DNA of 64,000 nucleotides, taken from NCBI GenBank assembly GCA_008921705.1, contig VFFE01007859.1, positions 2,161,626 through 2,225,625 on the forward strand. The letters are read 5' to 3'. Below, piece by piece: positions 27,480 through 39,215 of the stretch (the stretch's first letter is position 1; each line of letters opens with the position of its first letter). The stretch is from Burhinus oedicnemus. Lineage: Eukaryota; Chordata; Aves; Charadriiformes; Burhinidae. The translations under genes and the position numbers were made by a program. Below the pieces are notes generated by a model, which did not search any database, was not told the DNA's origin, and was given only the letters and a program-made list of their open reading frames with translations.

Positions 27480-28545
27480 CCCGGTACAGTTGTTCTTATG
27501 CTGTACATGAGACAAGCCAATACAACCAGGAAGCACCAGGTCTCCTAATCCTTTTCTGCGCAGGCAAGTAGGTCCTCACACGTGGTAAAGGATGAGTGGC
27601 ATCACACAGACATGTATGACCTGAAGAGGCAATGTGATTTACTCAGTCAGAAAGAATGGGCATTCATTTCTAGACTGAAACTAGAAACAAGAGATAATAT
27701 GGTAAATCTACATGCAAAGAGGTTTTTCCCTCGTTCCTGAGATCATTCAGAGCAAGTCTGCTAACACTCCTGCAGTTTTCAATGAAACAAAGATGGAACA
27801 ATAAAAAAATAAGATAATTCTCAGTCTGGAAGTTGCCAAGTGCACCCAGAAACTTTGTTCCCTTTGCTCGTCTCTTTGCAGCGTAGAGGGACAGGCCCCT
27901 GCCCTGCAAGTCTCCCTGCCCTTGTGCAGTCACACAAGTGCTCGCACACACACATCCCATGTTCAGAATACCCCTCTCACATTAAAGGCACTTTTTTGGC
28001 TTACGACTTTTCAGGAGCTACCTAAATCACTTTGCATGTTTCTCAGTTTAAACTTGCAGTAAGTGAAAGCTGAGAGAACTTTGGCTCAGTATCAGATAAG
28101 AATAAGCAGAAATTCTGAATCCAAAATAGATTAAATTGTCTACTGTGTGGAAAACTCAGTAAGTATAAAGCTACTGAGTCTATGCCACCATTGCTATTAT
28201 TGTTTTAACATATGCATCCAAAGGGAAAAGCTGAATGTCATGGCATGACCATCTACCTTTTCTAAGCAGCAGATGTTGCCCCAGTAAAGCTTGGCCAAGA
28301 AAGGGGAAAATCAGATAGGAATCAGTCTTTATCAGATCTCTAGGTGATCCTTCACCCACAAGCATTCTGGTCTTCGTGTTTCATTTCAGGAGTGAACAGA
28401 ACCTGCTGAATATAATTCGTAAGTACGTTGGTCAAAGGCTAGTGCTAAGACAAACAACGTGAGCCCATTAGGGAACTTAACTGTAATGTCTCACTGTGCA
28501 TCTCATTAGTTTTAATTCTTCCAGTTCTGCAGTTCGTATCCTGGC
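27480..28545 (+). repeat. Right copy of the gap-flanking duplication
   Basis: This is the counterpart of 25337-26570, beginning at the first base after the gap. It carries an extra TCAG at 27647-27650 (tandem TCAGTCAG at 27643-27650). It also has a 68-base block (28140-28207) where the left copy has 240 bases. Beyond 28545 the sequence is unique and has no partner on the left, because the left contig ends there. Confidence 0.93.
28140..28208 (+). other. Templated 68-bp insert replacing 240 bp
   Basis: Base 28140 (C) is unmatched at the left junction. Bases 28141-28208 are identical to 24026-24093. Base 28208 (A) also fits 26233 of the left copy, giving one base of microhomology at the right junction. 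The pattern of deletion plus direct-orientation copy of nearby sequence with almost no junction homology resembles template switching or polymerase-theta repair. An assembly chimera would look the same. Confidence 0.85.
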
Positions 28546-30701
28546 CAAGTGGCAGCATCCAGAAGCACACTAAAGATTCACAGAAATAAGTGTCTCGCTG
28601 CCAGCAAGACCTAAGGAAACACCTTGAATTTTAGTAACATTGACATTCTGGTGTGCTTCATGTTCAGTTCGTTTAATGGAAATTACTATATTTAAGTCAC
28701 ATTTAGAATAGATTTTTAAACTATAGTGAAAAAAAATCATGTGTTTATAAGCCATACACATTCTTTTCTCTTTTTGAGAAATATTTCTGTAGTTCTCTTT
28801 CTTGATACTCAATTCATTTATGCAGTTATAATCAAAACCTACTTCATTTACAATACCTGTTTGATATCTAATCTATTCAATACAATAGCAAGTTATAGAT
28901 GTGCAATTTCATATCTGTAAGATAAAACAAATGTTAGTCACCTAAAAACATCTAATATATTAAAAAAACTATAAAAGCATAATGATGTTATCTTGTTAGT
29001 ACTATATATATGCAGACATTTTGTAGGCATTCTAGCCAGGAATAATAAGAGATCCTCGGAAGATGGGAGCAAGAAACCAGCAGGCTTTAGCACAAACTGC
29101 AAACCAGCCAAAACTCACGTGGACTAGTTCAATCAAATTTACACCACTCCAGAGAATTACTTCCAACACTTTCTGAGACCACCCCAGTGCCTATGAAAGA
29201 TCCTTTCACATTGTTTCATTTGCTTATGACATCTTTCAGTGTATCCTAATTAAACCTGAAGGTAAAATTTCCATAATACAGCAATTTCTCTTAATTCTCT
29301 CTTAGCTGGATGCAAACAAAGCAATGGCAGTGAGGACAGAAATGTATGCAAAAGTTCCCTTAAATTTTCAAGGCCTGAGTTGGTACCCTTAAATCTGAAG
29401 TTCAGTTTCATGACAATTGTTCACAGTTACTTCACAGCTGAATCAGTTTTGAAACTACAGTCCACAAGCAAAAGGATTTTATGTTTTTAAGTCTCAAGAA
29501 TATTGTAAACAACTGACTACTTTCTAATGACCACATTTTGTATTGTGCCTCCCAATGCAATCAACAGCTGAAGATGATGTACTGAAGAAGAGACAGGCAA
29601 GTTCCTCACTTTCAGCTGAGGTGTACTTTGCTGATACGATATCATCGCTAAGCAGAAGGAGGAGACACAAGAGGAGACACAAGTAGACATCAAAATAAAT
29701 GGAAAAAGAAAGACAAACCAAAAATCCAAGTGGACCTGAAAAGGATGGAAAGGAAAGAAAAATCAGGACAGGAATCCCTTCTCCACTCCAGTCTATGCAC
29801 TGAGGGGTACACTCAGGTGTAGACTGTAGGTCAATCCTGTACAAAGAAATGTCATTGCATTATTAACAGCTGATGAGTTCAGCTGTTTGCCACTAAGCTG
29901 AGAGTGCAACCCTGAGTATCTCCTACATTTGTTTCAAGACAAAACCCAATGGCAAGGGTCCACATGGAGTGTGAAACATGCAATAGAGCTCTGCATTGCT
30001 GTTAATAGATCTGCAGTGCTGATCAGAAAAAAAAAAAAATCAGTCCCCCAAAAAAAAGGGGAAAAAAAAAATCAATCCCTATAAAACCTTTAAAAAAAAA
30101 CAACATAAAAATGAAATTGCAGGCTAAAGAAAAAAAAATGCAAAGCATTGAAAACTAACCAAAAGAGACGAGGAACAGTACTAGGCTTCATATGAAGGTT
30201 GAGACTTTAAAACAGTCACTGCAGATATAGGACTTAACAGAAATGAAAGTTGCATTTAAAGAAAAGTATACAGCATCCCTTTCAATCATTAACAAAATTT
30301 TTTGGGAAAATACTAAACATTTTAACTTCTGAAATTCTATAAAATCTGTATTCCACAATTTTATCAAAATGCCTCAATTTCTAGATATCTGAAGATGTAA
30401 CATACTTTTACATTTAAATACCTTGACATTATGCACACATGAAATCATCTCAGGCTGGTGACATTTTGATATTAACTGATTAGGCAGATATTGTGATTGG
30501 TTTTTAGGGTAGTGATTTTTCAAGTACCTGAAACTGATCATGAATAAAATGTGTAATATAAACCCAGATCAGCTGGTGCCATATTATAACGTGCACCTTA
30601 GGGAACAGACATGTTCAGAAGAATTTTCCTAAGTTCTTCCAGGTCTTTGCAGACATGGTCCAATTCAAAGCTCTGTCTCAATGCCCATGAGCTTGGAAAA
30701 G
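28546..30701. other. Unique non-coding DNA, no gene seen
   Basis: No gene or transposon was recognised. The stretch includes a perfect two-copy 12-bp tandem repeat (AGGAGACACAAG) at 29660-29683 and an A-rich segment with repeated A-run/TCARTCCC units at 30020-30130. The remainder is ordinary AT-rich sequence. Confidence 0.65.
30020..30130 (+). repeat. A-rich low-complexity segment
   Basis: Several A-runs of 8-13 bases are separated by short C/T-rich words. The composite A-run plus TCAGTCCCC (30027-30049) recurs as A-run plus TCAATCCCT (30062-30080), about 33 bases later. This suggests a degenerate tandem duplication. Confidence 0.75.
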
Positions 30702-30914
30702 CAGAAATCACTCCACACAATCCACTCTGAGGGTAGTGAAGCACCGGAACAGGTTGCCCAGGAAAGCTGTGGAGGCCCCATCCCTGGAAATGTTCAAGGC
30801 CAGGTTGGATGAGGCTTTGAGCAATCTGGTCTAGCAGGAGGTGTCCTTGCCCCTGGCAGCGGGGTTGGAACTAGATGATCTTTAAGATGATCCAACCTAA
30901 ACCATTCTATGATT
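30702..30914 (+). mobile_element. CR1 LINE 3'-end fragment (ATTCTATG-tailed)
   Basis: This is the CR1 terminus. It has a CACTCTGAGGGT-type start of the conserved block at 30723-30735, then 'gaacaggttgccca' and GAGGCCCCATCCCTGGAAATG. 'ttcaaggccaggttggatg' lies at 30793-30811 and 'actagatgatctttaag' at 30870-30886. It ends with CCATTCTATGATTC. The order matches the end of the 44-45 kb element, so both belong to closely related subfamilies. It is 5'-truncated, with no coding capacity. Confidence 0.95.
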
Positions 30915-31409
30915 CGCTTTGCTCGTTGCAAAACTCAGAAAGGTCGGTATTAAATTATCACTGGATTTTAGCACACTCTGTGAACAGGAGGCTTCAATCT
31001 TAGGTCACAACTAACTGAAGAAAGGGTCATATTGACATGTGTTCATATAGTCACTTGCCCAAGTCTAGTAAAGTCATATAGAGGGTTGGTCCCCTCCCAA
31101 TGGGCCAAATATGGCTCCAGATGTACACAAGCATTACTTAAGATTAGCTCACTGCAAGAAAATCTTAACTTTACTGCATTTCCTCTGTTGACGTAGTTTT
31201 CCTGGAATGACCTGGTCATGTTAAGGTTGATTTGTTTAGCCTATATCAGCCAGACAGCAAAAGCAAAAAGTCTGCCACAGAATATATGATCTGATCAATG
31301 TACAGGGAACTTTATACTGTAATACCTGAAGGCAAAATCCTGACAGCATACTGAATATTTAAAGACAGGTCTGGAGACTCACGTAAATGTGCAAGCCAAC
31401 CAGGAAGAC
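30915..31409. other. Unique non-coding DNA, no gene seen
   Basis: A short AT-rich spacer between two plus-strand CR1-derived segments. I see nothing else recognisable in it. Confidence 0.65.
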
Positions 31410-32030
31410 TTCAAAGGTACCAAAAATAAGCAAAGTTGTTAAAAGAGCAGAAGAAGAGAAACCATTAAAAATAACAACGTGTTCTTTAAAAGTGAAAATA
31501 TCTTCAAATAAGGGAAATAGTCAAAATTGGCAAGGTAAAGTAAAACTATATGTAGACAAGTGAAAAATGGTTTTGAAAAGCACCTTCTTAAAGACACTAA
31601 CATTAGTAGCAAAAACTTTTGTTTCATGTCAAAGGAGGGAAATGTGCCAGGGAGATGGTGGGGCCAGTATAGGAGTGAGATGGAAAAGACGCATTCACAG
31701 GAGATAAGTCCAGGAGTGGAATTAAATTAATTCTTTGCACTGATGTCCACAACACAAGGGACTATAGGTTTTGGTAAATAAATAAAATGAAAACTTACAT
31801 GATTCTAAGACTGCATTGAATTTACCCAAGAGGAAATTCAAATATGAAATTGCAGGGTGACCACAAGCTGGACTAAGTCTATCATTTAAATCAAAAGTGG
31901 TGCCAAGGGAAGGGAAGATGGCAAATGCAACATTACTTCACAAGAAAGGCTCCAGAGTCGGTCCAGAAAACCAGCAAGGCTCAGTCCTGCACCGGAGATA
32001 AGGGTGACTGATTCAGCTGAAACCAAAATA
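31410..32030 (+). mobile_element. Ancient CR1/L3-like LINE interior fragment
   Basis: Three landmarks occur in the order found in the middle of the CR1 RT ORF. The first is an A-rich segment with 'ttagtagca' near 31601 followed by an 'aggaaatgtgccagggaga'-like stretch. The second is 'aattctttgcactgatgtc' at 31728-31746, the CR1 'ttctttgc(a/t)tc.gt' motif. The third lies at about 31884-31950: a 'catttaaa..ggtgccaaggga.ggaagatggcaaatg.aac' pattern leading into 'aagaaaggctccaga'. The reading frame is destroyed. This is much older than the 44 kb copy. The identification is by eye, so boundaries are approximate. Confidence 0.5.
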
Positions 32031-34880
32031 AAGAAAAGCAAAAAATCTGCTTCTATGATGATGCAAGTTTGAAAATGTGAGACCAAAGACCAAGACCCTT
32101 CCCTGTAAAGCAAAGAGCCTCGTGCAGATAGGTGCAGAGTGGGAAGATGATGTGTGAAGAACGGGGAAAGGAAAAACAAGCAAGGCACCTGTGCAAGCAC
32201 CACTGGTGCAGAGCTGAGACCACACGTGCCAGGATGAGACTCACAACGTCCCAAAGTGAGAAGCAATCGCATGCATCCATCTTTTTCCAGTCTGTACCAC
32301 GAAACGCATCCTTTGCTTTTCCAAGGCAGTGTTGTAGAGAGGGGGGTGGCAATTTGCAGGAAGTACTATTTCAGGTATGTTGTATTAATAACATATCCTG
32401 AAGTAGCAGCTCAACAACATTACACCTGTATCCTGTGGAGCTTTTCTCTGTGCTCATGTTCAAGCCAGTGCCAGGTACTTTAGGGCTAGTGTATACATGC
32501 TCCTCCCAGTCTGGCACACTCAGCCCAGCAGAAACCCCTCAATCATTTACCCTCCTTTGGCTTCTTCATCTTGCACAGCCCATGAAGTCAGGTCCCAGTG
32601 GGACAAAAGCATGGAGATGGTTCGTATCCCTTCTCTGCCTTCAGGAAGAGAGAGTTTGTGCTGGGGACATTTGCAGTAACTCAGATAGCACTTGGTCCAT
32701 CTGACCTAACGGTATCAGTGTCTTTGCATTAATCCCATGGAAACAGCATCATTTGTTAAGCTGGTGTGAACGTATGACACCAGCGTAACAGGTCCCCTTT
32801 AAAATACATATGAGTAGGCAGAGATAAAGGAAAAAAGAGAAAGAGAAATCTTGAGAGTGAAAGAGAGAGGCACTATTAAACACTTTGTACTTATCTTGCT
32901 AAGGAAGAGCTTTGTTCCAGAGGGAAAAAAACTCTCTCTTTGAAGCTATCCAAACAGTAAACAGACCATTCTTTAAACAGTGGCGTATCTACAGCGATGC
33001 GTACATCAGAGGACTGGCATGAAGAAAGCATTTTTCTCATAGATAAAACAGCAGAAAGGGTCTCTTGCACTGGTGATAATTTGGATCTTCTGTTTTACTT
33101 AGATTTTCAGGGCAAATCCAGAAAAAGTCTAATAAGCCCTTAAAGAAAAAAAAAATCTATCAAGAAGTATTGAAGTATGCTGATTCATTGCTTCTTGCAA
33201 CACATTCTCCTCCTCCCAGGATAGGAATAGAAAAGGTTTCAAAGGCTTCTCATCATATTTGTACTGTCTATTGTAAGGGACATCAGGGCTTTTGTGCATT
33301 AACATTGCCTGGACAGATGTTTTGGTGTTAAAGGTCCAAAATGAGGATTGCCTCTACAGCCCAGCTGATGCACGTCCTAGGGATGCCGCAGCTGTGAATG
33401 CAAGAGCACCATTTCTTGCTGCCATAAACCAGATGCAACCAGCAGGAAGGGCCTGTCCTTGGCCACTGGCAACTTACTGATGTTTACAAGTTTTCTTTCT
33501 ACGGCCATTGTGTCCACATGGCCATCTCATTCTCAAGCGTGCTGTCTGAGCCACCACTGGTCCTCTCCTGACATCCAGCAGCCAGAGAAAGAGCCCTTGC
33601 AAGACCTGCAAACAGGTGATTTCACTCCTACACTTTCAAGAGGTTGTTTTCGTTTAGCTGCTTCTTGTTCCACTTTATAATAAGGTTATAGGTTATTATA
33701 TATAAGTACATTTTACAACTGCTGTTTCCCAAGCAGAAGAGCGCGGGTGTCTAACCTCCAACCCCATCCAGAGCTGTGGGAAACATGCCCACAAGGGAAG
33801 AGATAGGTCCAGTGCCTGGTTTCACTTCTGGGGATTCAAGACCCCACAAAAGGCCTTTGTTCTTTCACAGGAGAGAGGCAAAGGCAGACACAAGACTCAA
33901 GGGGGCAGAGGAAGACGAGCAAAGGGGAACAAGACTGCAGTTCAGGACTGGAACCTCTCCTCAAAAATAAGAAGCTCAGCCAAGCTCCTTCCCATGAAGG
34001 TGTGCAAAGAACTGATTTTCCTTTCAGACCTTAAAAGCTCCTTCCAGCTTTCAGTTGGGTGCAAATAGCAAGTTTTGGTGATGATAATTCATAATCTGGG
34101 GAGACATTAAAAAATATAATCTGTACTGCAGAGCAATGCCGTTCCAGACATGCAAGCTTCTGCAGAGCAGGAAGCTGCCATGTTAAATGATTTCTTCTAG
34201 TTTTGCAATTTAAATGGAGAGATCAGCATTACAGCTTTGGCAAGCAATGAAAGTGAAAATAGACACTGTAAAAAACATCATGATTTCTGCTTCTTGCGCA
34301 GCAGCCACCCGTTGATAAAAGGTGGCATGTGTCTCTCTCCTTCACAGGCTCCCTAGTAAATAATCATCAATTTACACATTCTAGCACAATACCTCTGCCT
34401 ATAAATTGCTTCTTCAAAGATTTCCTTTTCCCCTGGAAGCACCACTTCTAAGTGTGTTGAAATTACATCTTATTCTTTTCTTTGAAAGATCTCTCACTGC
34501 ACAGCCAAATAAAGAGAGATCATTTGCATAATTCTTCTTTTTAAATGACTTCAGGTTGATACAGGTTCTTTAGTGAATTGTTATTCAGCAGGACATGGTC
34601 AGATGCAGATAAAGTGCTATAGAAGGTGGAAGTTAACATCCTCAAATCTGATCAAATAACATTTCAGTTTTAAACTGATACTGTAAATCACAAGGAATTA
34701 CAAAGCTCTAGCTTGATTCAGCTATTGAAACAGACTTAATATCAAAGCAGCCTTTCATTCTATAAAAGATTCTGCTCTGAGCCATTCTCAGGCTTGTAGT
34801 GAGCACAAATTATCATTCTAGCACACTCACAGCCAGACGGACTATTTCCCTGAGTGGGCCTGATCTCAGACTATATGCAT

Positions 34881-34958
34881 AAAATAATTGCATTTAATAT
34901 TATATTATTATATACAATTGCATATATGTTATATGTATAAATGTAATAATAATAAATT
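34881..34958. repeat. AT-rich low-complexity segment
   Basis: About 80 bases are almost purely A/T, with TATATTATTATATA, CATATATGTTATATG and AATAATAATAA words. Confidence 0.8.
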
Positions 34959-35530
34959 AGTTGCTTCATAAGGCTATTTTCAGCTTCTTTGATTACACAA
35001 GACATTTAAATAACTTCAGAAATGAAGATGCTCTCATTTCCTTCTAAAAATCTACAGATCTGTTGTTTTCACTGCAGATATTGAAAGAAAACTTCCACAG
35101 AGTTTTCCCAAAGTTTTACAAAACTTGTGCAAAGGCTTAATTCTGAGTATCAAGAAAGCTGAAGGCACCCAGGACCCCACATTGCAGAAGCCATCTATTG
35201 AAAAAAAACATTTACCACTCATGCTTACATGAATATAAAACCTAAATATCACAGTCTGAAAATAAGCATGGTCTTCAGCTCATTGCTTATCTCTTCCCAA
35301 AATTCTCAGGGAAGGTACACCTGAATAATCTTGTCAAGGGAAGTTGTGCAAAAAACATTGCTTGCTATTGCAAAAACAATTCTGAAGTAGGTGCAGTTTG
35401 GAACAATCTTTCACTGTTAATAAAACACCTGAGGCTACCAAAATGGTCTTTCTTATCAGCACTGTAATAGCACTTGGACCAGAAGAACAAAAAATTCCCA
35501 TCAGTCATTTCCCTCAAACACATATGCATT

Positions 35531-35546
35531 CACACACACACACACA
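35531..35546 (+). repeat. (CA)8 microsatellite
   Basis: Eight uninterrupted CA units. On the minus strand they read through as a short valine/cysteine-rich frame, which is an artefact of the repeat. Confidence 0.9.
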
Positions 35547-38500
35547 TAAATATTTGTATTCTGAATAAGGATAAAGGATCCAACAGACCACTGCAATGTC
35601 ATATATTTGTAGTGTAAAACATGCAACCTGAGTGAAAACCTTGCACTTTACACAATGGGATTTTTGCACCGAGTTGGCTGATATTTGGACCTCTTCTCTC
35701 TTAACCTCAACATTTTCTGGTGTCTGCCTGAAATGGAGCCAATGCACAGCAGGCAGTTATGTTCTGCTGTCTTTAAACCTAGAGAATGGGCAACTGTAGC
35801 AGCTAGCTGTAAATTGGGATGTTTTTGCTTAGGTAAAAGGAATACTTCTTCACAGTCAACATAACTGGGCTTCGCTTCAGTCCTCATGTGACGAGCAGAA
35901 GCAGAAATACAAGAGCCTCGGCTTGCTCCCACGGGACCAGGGATGCTCTATGCAACTTTCCTTCAAACTTTGGATAAACTCATGGCTATTTAATTCCCAG
36001 GATCAGGTAAGATGAGGTACATTATGCCTAATAATGCAGGGCTTTGACTCCGTATACTGAAAACACTTGAAAGTTTATGAAGGCTTCTGTCTGGGCTGAC
36101 ACAACCCAGAATAAAAATCACAAATTTCTACAGCTTGAGTTCCAGACTAAACTCAGCAGCTGGATCCACACTGTCTTTGGGCTGGGTCTTTCACACTCCC
36201 AAGAAAATCACAATTACTCTGCAGCCAGCAAACATCTCTAGGAAAATGTTGACTCTGGGTCCACCCCCTGACGCTACACTTGCCTCTTTGTCCCATTTTT
36301 TACCTTCCCTGCTCCTCCTTTAATGCTGCTGTTTATCCAATAAGGAGCAAACTTGACACACGGACTCTTGCTGAAAAGTCACAGTGAGTCAAGGATGTTG
36401 CATGGCAGCATCAAGAGTAATAATTAACACTATGAAAACAAAACTTCAACTGCTAATTCCCTCTTAGGAGATTTAACGAATAACATTAGCCTTGAGCATA
36501 ACTAAGTACATTTTAACACTGTTCTTTACAATAGGGGTGCAATTACCCATAGCTGATTTTTTTTCACTGTAGTCATAAATTTAATACCATACTAATGAGT
36601 CAGTGAAGAGTAAACTGATGGGTAGTTTCATTCAGACTAGAGCTGTTAAGAACATTTTCAATTAAACATTCTTTCTTCTGAAAATGCATTTTTGTCAGAG
36701 TGAAAATGTTTTGCAGTTAAATATTGATTTCAAGGATATTATCAAGAAAAAGGTTTCATGGATCAGGATGGATTCTCTGAACACCTCAGAGAGGAAAAAA
36801 ACCAAAACTTAGTTCTTTTCAATGCAGATCTGATATTTTAACATAGCTCTGTTTTACAAAAATGTTTGAAGAACTGTGATTTCTTCCAGCACAAAATAAA
36901 AAAGACTTCCCAAAACTTCTGAGAAAATGGAGTTCTTTAATCAGCTCTAACGCTGACTCCCTACTCTAACTATTGAGGAAATAAATACTGTCATTGCCAA
37001 TGGATTTTAGCAGGTTATTTTGCCATTCCCACTAAACTGCTGGACATCTGGTTGTAAAGAAAAGAGCAGCAAATGCTAAGTGATGATCTGGTTGAATGTT
37101 TAAATTGTATTAATTGCATCTGGTAAACAGACTATGCTGTTTATAGACAAATGTTGATTTACTTTTGTGTCTTCGTCAATAGTTTTGATCTTGTATTGAT
37201 AACACAGTTGAAGGGATATTGCTCCTCTATTAGAATGAAATACTGCTATGTTTAATAGTTTGCTCTCGACTTGAAAAAGTTTCAGGCAATTCAAGGAAAA
37301 GTTGGCTTAGACAACACTCAGACTAAATAGCTAGTAAGACTGGAAAATAATAGCAGCAAAGAAGTTAGGAGACAACACAAACCCTGAAAAGTACTGGGGA
37401 ATTAAAAATCAGTGTGCATATTGAGATCAACATAAATATTTAGAAGACAATTACAGCTAAACTTTTAAAAATAGATGTAACTTTGGTCCAAGATCTGAAA
37501 AGTGTCAACTGCTAAGTTCTAAGTAAAATTCCTGGTTTATATCAAGAAAATATATAAATAAAGGGCTCAAGTATGACTGTTAACCTCAATACAGCTCTGT
37601 AGCTGCTAAGAAGTTCTCAGAAGCTCCTGTCTCCAACAGACGTTAAATATAGGCTCAGGATTCAGATCTAGGCAACCATATGATTTCTTTAATTACACAG
37701 GATCTTACACTGATCTTAGAAAACTCAACATTAAACAGTATCTCACTGACTCTGCTGCTGGCAAAAATGCTTTTGCATTTTTCAGTCCAGTTGAGCGTCA
37801 TGATCCATTCTTCTAGAAATCAGACAAACAAGCATTCAGAAGACAGCTACGCTGTTATGCAGAAGACTCCAGTTTAGTTTATAACACTGCCCAGTTACTA
37901 GAAGTACCCGCTGCAGTTAAGAGCCTGACCCAGCACTAACCAAGCTCAGATGTTTTCACTGATTCCTGTGCTTTGGACCAGAAAAACACATTGCTCCAGA
38001 ACACTTCTCTCTCACATAAGTAATTCAAAGTAAAGATTCTACATGCCTGAAAATCTCCATCTGGGCCCCTGAGATGTGCAGTGTCACCCTCTGCCTCCTC
38101 CGTGACCTCCAGCCATTTCGGAGCACTGAGTAGAGAGCGCTCATCGCTCTTTCCTACGGACAGCTGTGGGGAGAGAAAGGTAAACCACCGACACCAAGCC
38201 ACCAAGCCTGTCTCTTATGAAATCAATCTGAAACACCCTGGACATCAGGAAAATTAGGATAAGACTGTATTTTGCCCCAGCATGTGATTCAGTGATGTGG
38301 CTGGATTTCTCTCCCTATTTGAGAGCTCCATTTTATGCCAAGTTAAAAACAGACTTCACCTACGGTTTATGAACAACTTCTTTCCTCCTCTTTTCTGGAA
38401 TTAATTCACACAACATAAAAACGATTAAATCATAGCAAAACATCGAAGCCAAACAATTTCTCAGTAAACCAGAGTCTTGTTTCAGGATTGTTTTCCTCCT

Positions 38501-38679
38501 CCTGTTTTTCTCAAGCCAGTTGCTGACTGTGTGCTGGGACTCGAGCAATTCCCAAGTGGCATTTGAGAGACATTTCTGAAACCTCCTCTTCTTAGCAGAA
38601 CCTTTAAGCTTATTCATTTTAAAAACACACTTCATATGAGCCTGCAAACAAGATTCCTTTTCCCTGACAATAAGGCAGG

Positions 38680-38790
38680 AAAAAAAAAAAAGATGATGAA
38701 TAAAATAAATGAAAGGGGTTGGAGCATGGGGGAATTCCCTGTAAAAAGTTTTAAAAAATTTAAAAAAAGAAAAACAAAAAAGGAATTGGA
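38680..38790 (+). repeat. A-rich low-complexity segment
   Basis: A 12-base A-run at 38680-38691 is followed by several A-runs and a TTTTAAAAAATTTAAAAAAAG stretch near 38749-38769, with no attached retroelement body that I can recognise. Confidence 0.75.
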
Positions 38791-38990
38791 GGCTGCAATG
38801 CAGCAAAAGTGTTGTTTATAGCAAAGAGCGAGATACAAAGAAAATTGGCCAGGTGAAAGAGTATGATTGTGTTACAGTGAACCCCAGCTAAATGAATATC
38901 TGACACTAAATAAATCTCTTAATAAAATTACTGCACTCTAGTACCCTACACACTCTGCATATGTAATAAAACTCTTTAAAATGAATAGCT

Positions 38991-39215
38991 GATAAGGAAA
39001 TGAACCTGTTCAGGGAATGAATAAACACACTTTCACATATACACACAGAAATACCAAATGGTGAAACATACTCATAGTGATTATCAGACTGTTAAAATAA
39101 TAACCCTGTGAAACAAATAAATCTGCCCCACAGCAAATTATGTCTCTGCTGTACTTATGGTGAAACCTTCTACAAACACCTGATAAAGGAATAAACCTGT
39201 TAAAGGAATAAATTG
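38991..39215 (+). repeat. Degenerate repeat with AAGGAATRAACCTGTT units
   Basis: The composite GATAAGGAAATGAACCTGTT followed by GGGAATGAATAAA (38991-39024) recurs as GATAAAGGAATAAACCTGTT followed by AAAGGAATAAA (39182-39211). Both carry an internal near-direct repeat of about 17 bases. An intermediate block near 39057-39122 shares ATGGTGAAAC and AATAAATCTG-type words with the flanks. This suggests a diverged tandem array with a unit near 100 bases. Confidence 0.4.

Noticed and set aside
26502..27536. Three open frames of 327-344 codons
   Set aside because: They exist only because the 909 N of the gap translate without stops.
38360..38806. 148-codon minus-strand open frame
   Set aside because: It crosses an A-rich low-complexity tract that reads as phenylalanine/lysine runs, and has no family resemblance.
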